A model generated the notes under the pieces. It was not told the origin of the DNA. It saw nothing but the letters and a program-made list of their open reading frames with translations, and made no database searches. DNA of 5,022 bases from Litoreibacter sp. (GTDB lineage Bacteria; Pseudomonadota; Alphaproteobacteria; Rhodobacterales; Rhodobacteraceae), in contig JABDPP010000386.1 in NCBI GenBank assembly GCA_013042765.1, positions 1 to 5,022 on the forward strand. Direction: 5' to 3'. Of this stretch, positions 1-5,022 are shown piece after piece; position 1 is the stretch's first letter, and each line of letters opens with the position of its first letter. Made by a program: the position numbers and the translations under genes.

Positions 1-1
1 T

Positions 2-130
2 GGTCCGACAGACATCGTGGTCGTCACGGGTGAAACGGATTATGAAGGTTCGCCATTGTTCGGGTTTGTTTTGGGAGGGTCGACCATCACCCTCCAGTAT
101 TGGACAACAATGCGATATCAAGGTTGGTAA
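2..130 (+). CDS. TadE-like pseudopilin, C-terminal fragment (5' end outside window)
   Basis: Only the last 42 codons are present, open from the left edge and ending at TAA 128-130. The visible protein has a strand-rich tail: an alternating hydrophobic stretch (DIVVVTGETDYE), then PLFGFVLGGSTITL and an ending TTMRYQGW. A 'PL-x-F-x-x-GG-x-x-x-TL...TTMR' ending is typical of TadE-family minor pseudopilins, whose N-terminal prepilin helix would lie upstream of the window. Such proteins are envelope-located and are thought to be processed by a dedicated prepilin peptidase. The stop codon overlaps the next gene's ATG by one base, and the next gene is also TadE-like, so the two are probably a co-translated pair like TadE/TadF. 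The family call rests on a short tail and context, so it is good but not certain. A TadG-type tail is the main alternative. Confidence 0.72.
   Translation, partial: GPTDIVVVTGETDYEGSPLFGFVLGGSTITLQYWTTMRYQGW
120..123 (+). promoter_or_regulatory. Ribosome binding site (AAGG) for the second pseudopilin gene
   Basis: AAGG lies six bases before the ATG at 130 and inside the last codons of the preceding gene. It supports ATG 130 over the upstream in-frame TTG at 100. The TAATG arrangement at 128-132 would also allow re-initiation by ribosomes finishing the upstream gene. Confidence 0.5.
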
Positions 131-756
131 TGGCGGTTCTCTCCTCATTCAGACGAGACGAAAACGGTCTTTCCCTGACCGAGGCCCTGCTCGTTCTGCC
201 AATCGTGCTCCTTGTGATTACCGCGATGGTCGAGGCCGGCTTTGCTGTTTTTCAATGGAACCAGAGCGTCAAGGCAGTGCAGATCGGTGCTCGTATCGCG
301 GCGGTTTCTTCTCCCATTGTTACCGACACGGCATACGCTAACCTGACTGCCGATGAGGCCGGTATCGACGACGGGGATCCTGTCCCGAGCGCAAATATCG
401 TTGTAACCTGCGGTGCTGGCGCAGCGAGCTGCGATGCAACCAGCCTGAACCGGCTCCTGACGGGCAGCGACGGTGCCTGTGCCTCGCCCGGGGCGCCTGG
501 GTCGATAGTCGGCATGTGTGATGTGGCACCGTTCATTGAGGCTTCCAACGTCCGGATCAGTTATACGAGATCCGGGCTGGGCTATGTCGGCCGGCCGTTC
601 GGACCGGTCACGAATATTACCGTGGAATTGCGCGATCTGACCTTCGACTTCTTGCTGTTAGACGCGCTCGTGCCCGGAATTTCTTCTTTTAACATACCAG
701 CGCACCCCGTCAGTTTTACAAGTGAAGACTTAAAGGACTGCCGGGACCCCTGCTAG
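130..756 (+). CDS. TadE-like minor pseudopilin of the Tad pilus
   Basis: This 208-residue protein is a TadE-family (type IV prepilin-like) subunit of the Tad/Flp pilus. A short basic leader (FRRDENG) ends at Gly13. It is followed by LSLTE, giving Glu18 at position +5 after the G13|L14 junction, which is the prepilin peptidase signature. A hydrophobic helix follows (about 19-41), then FQWNQSVKAVQIGARIAAV, a typical TadE helix continuation. The rest (about 60-208) is a periplasmic domain with a 'FNIPAHPVSFTSEDL' ending. It carries six cysteines (94, 101, 117, 130, 204, 208), which suggests disulfides. ATG 130 was chosen because it overlaps the previous stop, has an AAGG site and gives a normal short leader. 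The in-frame TTG at 100 would add ten residues inside the upstream gene. cpaE follows after 23 bases. Assignment as TadE versus TadF or a TadG-like protein is unresolved. Confidence 0.85.
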   Translation: MAVLSSFRRDENGLSLTEALLVLPIVLLVITAMVEAGFAVFQWNQSVKAVQIGARIAAVSSPIVTDTAYANLTADEAGIDDGDPVPSANIVVTCGAGAASCDATSLNRLLTGSDGACASPGAPGSIVGMCDVAPFIEASNVRISYTRSGLGYVGRPFGPVTNITVELRDLTFDFLLLDALVPGISSFNIPAHPVSFTSEDLKDCRDPC

Positions 757-779
757 TGATTTGAATCGAGTAAGTACGT

Positions 780-1928
780 ATGGAAAATTCATCGAATGTA
801 GACATCATTCTGATCAATGCGGATCAGACCGATCCGTTGGATGTCGCACAGCATTTTCAGGGCTCCAGCCGGTTCGTTTTGAACCGCTTCAAGGCTTCGG
901 AAGTTCACGAGCGCCTCGCCGATCATCATGCTGACCTTATCATCGTGGATCTCAAGGTGCTTGAAGCCGATGAGATCCAGATCCTGACATCGGTGCGGGC
1001 GCAACATGCTGAGACGCCTTTGATTGTGCTGACCGAGGAAGTCGGCGCAGACCAGATGCGCCGCCTGCTGAAATTCAACATACATGACTGGCTGAAGAAG
1101 CCGGTTGACGGGGAAGAGCTCAAGCGGACGATCCAGACTGCGGTACGAAGCAGCAAGATCAACAACAACCGCGTCCATGCCGTTATTTCCGCCGTTGGCG
1201 GCGCTGGGGCTACAACCACTGCCATTGCGATGGCCGATATGGCGCTTAACTCCGTGATGCGAAAGAAGAAGCCTAGCATTGCCGTATTCGATCTGGACTT
1301 CTCGACAGGGAATTGTGGACTTGTGCTGAACATGGTGAACGAGTTCCAGCTTGGCTCTGTCGCCTCGTCACCCCGACGAGTGGATTCCGAGTTTGTCCGC
1401 GCGATCCAGAAACGGCATGAGAGAGGGTTTTATGTCTACTCTTTCAAACATCCGGAACTGAACACCGAGTTGAACGGCTATGAGCTGGTTCTGCGGATGC
1501 TCGATGCAGTGAACATGGAGCATGATCACACGTTCCTGGATATCCCGTACTACGAGACCGAGTGGAAGGACGACGTTCTGACCGGTGTTAATACCTGTAC
1601 TGTCGTGACTGAACTCAACCTTCCGGCCATCAAGCACACGATTGATGTGGTCGACCGGGTAAAAAAGCTGCGCGGCGAAGATTTCCCCGTTCGGGTGATT
1701 ATCAACAAGCGCGTGAGCAGCCTGTTCGGTCAACGTATCGGTGCAAACAAACTGCGCGAACTCTTCGGCGACACGGAGTTTTCTTACCTGCCTTACGATG
1801 CGGACGTGGTGGGAGAGGCGCTTGATCGCGGGTTGTTGCTAAGCGAGGTCAAAAAGCGGAACGCTATCGACAAAAAGCTTTCCAAATACCTCCAGTCCAT
1901 TGAATTGACTGAAGAGGCGGCGGCGTGA
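780..1928 (+). CDS. cpaE: CpaE/TadZ pilus localisation protein (receiver-like domain + MinD/ParA-like ATPase fold)
   Basis: CpaE/TadZ is a cytoplasmic protein that sits at the cell pole or assembly site and recruits other Tad components. Residues about 6-123 resemble a response-regulator receiver: Asp57 at the end of strand 3 (LIIVD), Thr85 (LIVLT) and Lys107-Pro108 (WLKKP) occupy the conserved receiver positions. Residues about 132-375 form a MinD/ParA-type domain: a P-loop at 139-146 (VGGAGATT), the strand AVFDLDFSTG at 168-177, TFLDIP at 251-256 matching Walker B, and VIINKR at 306-311. The P-loop lacks both the signature lysine (Val139) and the nucleotide-binding lysine (Ala144) of MinD, so ATP binding or hydrolysis may be weak or absent. 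The length of 382 residues fits the family. The start is ATG 780, with only a weak GAGTAAG-like site before it. The stop overlaps the GTG of the transpeptidase gene, and cpaF follows that gene. Confidence 0.92.
   Translation: MENSSNVDIILINADQTDPLDVAQHFQGSSRFVLNRFKASEVHERLADHHADLIIVDLKVLEADEIQILTSVRAQHAETPLIVLTEEVGADQMRRLLKFNIHDWLKKPVDGEELKRTIQTAVRSSKINNNRVHAVISAVGGAGATTTAIAMADMALNSVMRKKKPSIAVFDLDFSTGNCGLVLNMVNEFQLGSVASSPRRVDSEFVRAIQKRHERGFYVYSFKHPELNTELNGYELVLRMLDAVNMEHDHTFLDIPYYETEWKDDVLTGVNTCTVVTELNLPAIKHTIDVVDRVKKLRGEDFPVRVIINKRVSSLFGQRIGANKLRELFGDTEFSYLPYDADVVGEALDRGLLLSEVKKRNAIDKKLSKYLQSIELTEEAAA
1911..1917 (+). promoter_or_regulatory. Ribosome binding site (GAAGAGG) supporting the GTG start at 1925
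   Basis: The purine-rich GAAGAGG lies inside the end of cpaE, seven bases before GTG 1925. It favours this non-ATG start and translation coupled to cpaE, whose TGA (1926-1928) overlaps the GTG. Confidence 0.5.
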
Positions 1929-2500
1929 GCAACAGGTCTCATAAAGGACATATCCTGCCAAGGCGGCGCGTGGTCGGCCTTCTCGCCGGCTTCTTGGTCG
2001 CGCCTGCGGCGGGTTTTGCCGACATCAAAAAGGTACCACGGTCACACGGCCAACGGACCATGCAGATTGTCCCCCTCCAGACCAAGGAGAAACCGGGAAC
2101 AATCATCATTTCCAACAAGGATCGGACCCTGCACCGCGTCCTCGGAAAGGGCAAGGCCGAGCTTTACCAGATTTCCGTCGGGCGCGACGGATTTTTGTGG
2201 GCCGGGACGACCTATGTCGGTCGGAAAGCTGAATGGCCCGGCTGGCGCCCGCCGGCGGCAATGCGTTCGCGTGATCCGTCACTGCCGGACTACGTGCCGC
2301 CCGGACCCTATAATCCGCTCGGTGCGCGGGCGCTCTATCTTTATTCCGGGAAGCGCGACACGCTGTACCGAATTCATGGAACCAATCAATCTGAAACTAT
2401 CGGCGCCTTTGAGACGTCGGGATGTTTCCGCATGACGAATGCCGATGTGATGGCGCTTTTCAATGCAGTGCCCAACGGCACCAAGGTCATCGTTTACTAG
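1925..2500 (+). CDS. Exported L,D-transpeptidase (YkuD / ErfK-YcfS type)
   Basis: This 191-residue protein is a predicted periplasmic L,D-transpeptidase. The family uses a catalytic cysteine to form 3-3 peptidoglycan cross-links or attach proteins to meso-diaminopimelate. The N-terminus (about 1-32) is a signal peptide: PRRRVVGLLAGFLVAPAAGFA, with an RRR stretch that could be Tat-like, although the motif is weak. The YkuD domain spans about 58-191. It includes a Trp/Pro-rich segment (EWPGWRPP, 103-110), NPLGARALYLY (130-140) and the catalytic region with His151 (YRIHGTN) and Cys167-Phe-Arg169 (TSGCFRM). These match the HG...S-x-GC-x-R signature, so the enzyme looks intact. GTG 1925 was chosen because the next in-frame ATG (residue 46) would delete the signal peptide. 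The gene overlaps cpaE by four bases and is followed 19 bases later by cpaF, so it appears part of the pilus operon. It is not a core Tad gene. Its physiological substrate cannot be told from sequence. Confidence 0.9.
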   Translation: MSNRSHKGHILPRRRVVGLLAGFLVAPAAGFADIKKVPRSHGQRTMQIVPLQTKEKPGTIIISNKDRTLHRVLGKGKAELYQISVGRDGFLWAGTTYVGRKAEWPGWRPPAAMRSRDPSLPDYVPPGPYNPLGARALYLYSGKRDTLYRIHGTNQSETIGAFETSGCFRMTNADVMALFNAVPNGTKVIVY

Positions 2501-2508
2501 GCAAAGGG

Positions 2509-2513
2509 AAGGA
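2509..2513 (+). promoter_or_regulatory. cpaF: Ribosome binding site (AAGGA) that sets the cpaF start
   Basis: AAGGA, within a longer purine run from 2503, lies six bases before ATG 2520 in the 19-base gap after the transpeptidase gene. It decides for ATG 2520 over the in-frame ATG 2463, which lies inside the transpeptidase gene and has no comparable site. Confidence 0.7.
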
Positions 2514-2519
2514 CGAGAT

Positions 2520-3911
2520 ATGGCTGGCCGGTTTTTTCACAGAACCCAGAAGGACACCGATCCCTCGGCGCCACTGGTGCTGCACGACGAGAAGGGCAAA
2601 GGGAAGAAGTCTGCCGCCGTCAATGGCGCAACCCATGAGCCGCCTGATTTCATTGACGAACGGGTGGCCCTGCATCGGTTTCTCCTAGATAAGATCAACC
2701 TGTCGGTCATCGACACGATGGAAGAAGACGAGATACACGACGAATTGCGTCCTCTGGTCCGAGACTATGCCAAGGCCAATAACTTTCCGCTGAGCGCGAG
2801 CGAACTTGACGCCCTGATCTCGGATATCGGCGATGAAATGCTGGGGCTGGGACCTCTGGAGCCGCTTCTGGCGGATGATACGATTGCCGATATTCTGGTC
2901 GTCGGATCCGGCACAGTTTATATTGAACGGGGTGGCATCGTTGAGCGCACGAATGTGCGCTTCAAGGATGAAGACCACCTGATGCGCATCATTAACAAGA
3001 TCGTCGCTTCGGTCGGGCGACGGGTCGATGAAAGCTCGCCGCTTGTGGACGCGCGCTTGGCCGATGGGTCGCGGGTCAACGTGGCGATCCGGCCTGTTGC
3101 GGTTGACGGGCCGCAAATGTCGATCCGGAAATTTGCGAAACGGCCGTATTCACTGGAACGGCTGGTGGAGGCTGGTGCCCTTGCGCCGGCCATGGCGTCC
3201 CTGCTGGCGGCCGCGGTCGAAGGCAAGGTGTCGATGGTTATCTCCGGGGGTACAGGTTCTGGTAAGACGACGATGCTGAACGCCCTGTCGGCTTATATTC
3301 CCCACGAAGAACGGCTTGTGACCATTGAGGACGCAGCTGAACTTCAACTCCAGCAGCCCCATGTGGTCCGGCTCGAGACACGACCACCGACGGTGGATGG
3401 ACGCCATGAGATCCTGCAGCGTGACCTCGTCAAGAACGCGCTTCGTATGCGGCCTGACCGCGTGATCATCGGCGAGGTGCGTGGATCCGAGGCATTTGAT
3501 ATGCTGCAGGCTATGAACACCGGACACGAAGGGTCCATGTCCACGGTCCACGCCAACAGCCCGCGGGATGCTCTGGGCAGGATTGAACAGATGGTCGGAA
3601 TGGCGGGCATGCCCATGACCCAGAACGCGATCCGCGCTCAGATGAGCTCTGCTGTTCACATGTTTCTGCAGCTCACGCGCTTGCGGGACGGGACGCGTCG
3701 TGTGACCTCGATTTCGGAAGTGACCGGGATGGAAGGCGACGTAATCCAGCTGCAGGAGATCATGAAGTTCAACCGCCTCGGCGTCGATGAAGACGGTAAG
3801 ATCATCGGTGAATTCCGCGCGACGGGCATTCGCCCGAAATTCCTTGAAGAGATTGAGACGATGGGTCTGAAAGTCGACAAGGCTTCGTTTGACCCGTCCA
3901 AGGTGCTGTAA
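2520..3911 (+). CDS. cpaF: CpaF/TadA Tad pilus assembly ATPase
   Basis: This 463-residue protein is the hexameric type II/IV secretion ATPase that drives Tad pilus extension (and, for CpaF-type motors, probably retraction) from the cytoplasmic face. Residues 1-45 are a polar, low-complexity lead. Residues about 46-215 form the N-terminal domain, including the GLGPLEPLLADDTI segment (109-122) typical of CpaF/VirB11-like proteins. The RecA-like core follows. It has Walker A GGTGSGKT (243-250, Lys249), an Asp box around TIEDAAEL (268-275, Glu270-Asp271), Walker B RVIIGEVRG (314-322, Glu319) and a His box TGHEGSMSTVHANS (334-347, His336 and His344). All key motifs are intact. It starts at ATG 2520 with a good AAGGA site. 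tadB begins three bases after its stop, so the motor and platform are likely made in a coupled way. Very confident. Confidence 0.97.
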   Translation: MAGRFFHRTQKDTDPSAPLVLHDEKGKGKKSAAVNGATHEPPDFIDERVALHRFLLDKINLSVIDTMEEDEIHDELRPLVRDYAKANNFPLSASELDALISDIGDEMLGLGPLEPLLADDTIADILVVGSGTVYIERGGIVERTNVRFKDEDHLMRIINKIVASVGRRVDESSPLVDARLADGSRVNVAIRPVAVDGPQMSIRKFAKRPYSLERLVEAGALAPAMASLLAAAVEGKVSMVISGGTGSGKTTMLNALSAYIPHEERLVTIEDAAELQLQQPHVVRLETRPPTVDGRHEILQRDLVKNALRMRPDRVIIGEVRGSEAFDMLQAMNTGHEGSMSTVHANSPRDALGRIEQMVGMAGMPMTQNAIRAQMSSAVHMFLQLTRLRDGTRRVTSISEVTGMEGDVIQLQEIMKFNRLGVDEDGKIIGEFRATGIRPKFLEEIETMGLKVDKASFDPSKVL

Positions 3912-3914
3912 CTG

Positions 3915-4877
3915 ATGTTCAATAACCCAATCATATTCTATGCGCTGATTTTTGCGGCAGCCCTCCTTGTGGTGGATACGGTGTTACGCACGATCTTTTC
4001 CGTTCGGCGCAAGAGCACGGATGTCAGCAACCGCCTGGAAGCGATCAAACAGAAAACCGGCGTCGATGCGGCCTTTGGCCAACTGCTGAAAAACCGGGGG
4101 CTTGCCGCGCGAGACGGCGAGCAATCAGTTGGAAGTCGGATCAATAAATTCATTGGCCAGACAGGCCTTGAAATGTCGACTGCGGCCCGGATCCAGTACC
4201 TGGTGGCTATCTACGTCGTCAGCTGGTTGACCAGCTTCATCTTCCTGGGGCTGGGCACCGTAATGCAATACGTCGTGCCGATGCTTATGACGATTGTGAT
4301 CGTCATCTTCTTGTTGAGTTTTGCCCGACAGCGCCGGATCAAGAAGTTCACCGCCCAATTGCCTGATGCAATCGACATCATTGTGCGCAGCCTTGGTGCG
4401 GGACATCCGCTCGATTCCGCAATATCCCTTGTTGCGCGTGAAATGCCCGACCCGATCGGGTCCGAGTTTGGGATCTTGAGTGATCAGATGACTTTCGGAT
4501 CGGAGCTCGAGCAGGCCATGCTCAATATGCATGACAGGGTCGGTGCGCCAGAGGTCAACTTGCTGACTGTCAGCGTCAGCGTCCAGCGCGGCACCGGCGG
4601 TAATCTGGCGGAGATCCTCGCGAACCTTGGCCAGATGATACGCGACCGGTTGATGCTAAGGGCGAAGATCCGTGCGATCTCCTCGGAGGGGCGCATGACT
4701 GGCAAGATCATGGTCGTTTTCCCCTTTGGGCTTTTCTACATGATCAAGTTTCTGGTTCCGGATTACTACGACCTCGTCTGGGAGACTGGTTATGGCGGAT
4801 ATATCGTAGCCGGGTGCCTGGTGGGTATCTTTTTGGGAGCTATCGTTATCAATAGGTTGGTGAATTTTGATTTCTGA
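3915..4877 (+). CDS. tadB: TadB (CpaG) inner-membrane platform protein, T2SS F-domain family
   Basis: This 320-residue polytopic protein is one of the two platform proteins (TadB and TadC) that CpaF acts on during Tad pilus assembly. It is related to GspF/PilC. Hydrophobic segments lie near 5-25, 95-114, 118-136, 263-281 and 294-312. The cytoplasmic F domain lies about 146-255 and includes QLPDAIDIIVRSLGAGHPLD (148-167) and the VQRGTGGNLAEIL region (223-235), both characteristic of TadB. A polar linker (30-90) separates the first membrane segment from the rest. ATG 3915 is three bases after the cpaF stop, with AAGGTG (3900-3905) in the end of cpaF as its likely ribosome site. Length and domain order are normal for the family. 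tadC follows after 30 bases. Confidence 0.95.
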   Translation: MFNNPIIFYALIFAAALLVVDTVLRTIFSVRRKSTDVSNRLEAIKQKTGVDAAFGQLLKNRGLAARDGEQSVGSRINKFIGQTGLEMSTAARIQYLVAIYVVSWLTSFIFLGLGTVMQYVVPMLMTIVIVIFLLSFARQRRIKKFTAQLPDAIDIIVRSLGAGHPLDSAISLVAREMPDPIGSEFGILSDQMTFGSELEQAMLNMHDRVGAPEVNLLTVSVSVQRGTGGNLAEILANLGQMIRDRLMLRAKIRAISSEGRMTGKIMVVFPFGLFYMIKFLVPDYYDLVWETGYGGYIVAGCLVGIFLGAIVINRLVNFDF

Positions 4878-4894
4878 GCGATCGAACTTGTGTG

Positions 4895-4899
4895 AAGGA
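4895..4899 (+). promoter_or_regulatory. tadC: Ribosome binding site (AAGGA) for the TTG start of tadC
   Basis: AAGGA, within GAAGGAA, lies eight bases before TTG 4908. It supports initiation at this unusual codon, since an in-frame TGA at 4893-4895 excludes longer starts and no ATG or GTG lies between them. Confidence 0.6.
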
Positions 4900-4907
4900 A
4901 TTGTGAA

Positions 4908-5022
4908 TTGACGGAGTTTCAGTTTCTACTGGCGCTTTTCGGTGCCACGCTGCTCGTTTCGTTCAGCCTGATCCGCTACGGCCTTTACCGTCGGGAACTT
5001 GCGAAGAATCTCAGTGGAGTGC
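4908..5022 (+). CDS. tadC: TadC (CpaH) platform protein, N-terminal fragment (3' end outside window)
   Basis: Thirty-eight codons are visible before the window ends. The reading frame opens after TGA 4893-4895 and starts at TTG 4908: TEFQFLLALFGATLLVSFSL, then IRYGLYRRELAKNLSGV. This is a membrane-spanning N-terminus (about 4-22) followed by a basic stretch, as expected for TadC, the second F-domain platform protein, which normally follows tadB. The sequence is too short to show the F domain, so the name relies mainly on position directly after tadB plus the membrane segment. The TTG start has a strong AAGGA site. A later start is possible, but it would remove part of the membrane helix. Confidence 0.75.
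   Translation, partial: MTEFQFLLALFGATLLVSFSLIRYGLYRRELAKNLSGV

Noticed and set aside
100..129. TTG 100 as the start of the second pseudopilin
   Set aside because: It would overlap the upstream gene by 31 bases and lengthen the prepilin leader by ten residues. ATG 130 has a TAATG overlap and an AAGG site.
30..341. 103-codon open frame at the left edge on the + strand
   Set aside because: It overlaps, in another frame, both the TadE-like tail (2-130) and the second pseudopilin. Its product has no domain-like character and is rich in Arg, Gly and Ser, as expected for an out-of-frame reading.
2463..2519. Longer start for cpaF at ATG 2463
   Set aside because: It lies within the transpeptidase coding region, adds 19 residues unlike CpaF N-termini, and lacks a ribosome site. 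ATG 2520 has AAGGA at ideal spacing.
3150..3659. 169-codon antisense open frame opposite cpaF
   Set aside because: It lies wholly opposite conserved ATPase motifs. Its product has no recognisable domain, and long antisense frames are common in GC-rich coding sequence.
4449..4462. Perfect 14-base palindrome GACCCGATCGGGTC inside tadB
   Set aside because: It is fully explained by codons within the F domain (around DPIGS), has no loop or T-run, and is not near a gene boundary, so neither a terminator nor an operator is supported.
4878..4907. 30-base gap between tadB and tadC as a possible promoter or terminator
   Set aside because: It holds the tadC ribosome site and no hairpin with a T-run. 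It is too short for a convincing promoter beside an operon reading in the same direction.

Overview
The window is an internal piece of a Tad (tight adherence, Flp-type) pilus assembly operon, entirely on the + strand and almost fully coding. Codon use is moderately GC-rich. The components match the Cpa/Tad sets of Alphaproteobacteria: a CpaE with a receiver-like N-terminus, CpaF, short TadB and TadC proteins, and an ErfK/YcfS-type L,D-transpeptidase of alphaproteobacterial style. A Rhodobacterales- or Caulobacterales-like marine alphaproteobacterium is plausible, but the genus cannot be read from the sequence.

Layout: (1) 2-130, the C-terminal end of a TadE-like pseudopilin; its TAA overlaps the ATG of (2) 130-756, a second TadE-like pseudopilin with a prepilin cleavage motif and six cysteines; (3) 780-1928, cpaE/tadZ, the polar-localising MinD/ParA-like protein; (4) 1925-2500, an exported L,D-transpeptidase whose GTG start overlaps the cpaE stop; (5) 2520-3911, cpaF/tadA, the secretion ATPase; (6) 3915-4877, tadB, inner-membrane platform protein; (7) 4908-5022, the first 38 codons of tadC, cut by the window end. 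The largest gap between genes is 30 bases. I see no promoter, terminator, RNA gene, repeat array or mobile element.

The genes form one assembly machine. CpaE places it in the cell, CpaF powers it, and TadB with TadC forms the membrane platform that CpaF drives. The TadE-like proteins are minor pseudopilins that probably prime or cap the fibre. The transpeptidase is the one component outside the standard Tad set. Its translational coupling to cpaE suggests peptidoglycan remodelling or anchoring made together with the pilus machine.

No wholly new system is visible. The points most worth a second look are the embedded L,D-transpeptidase, the CpaE P-loop lacking both characteristic lysines, and the two pseudopilin genes placed directly ahead of cpaE.
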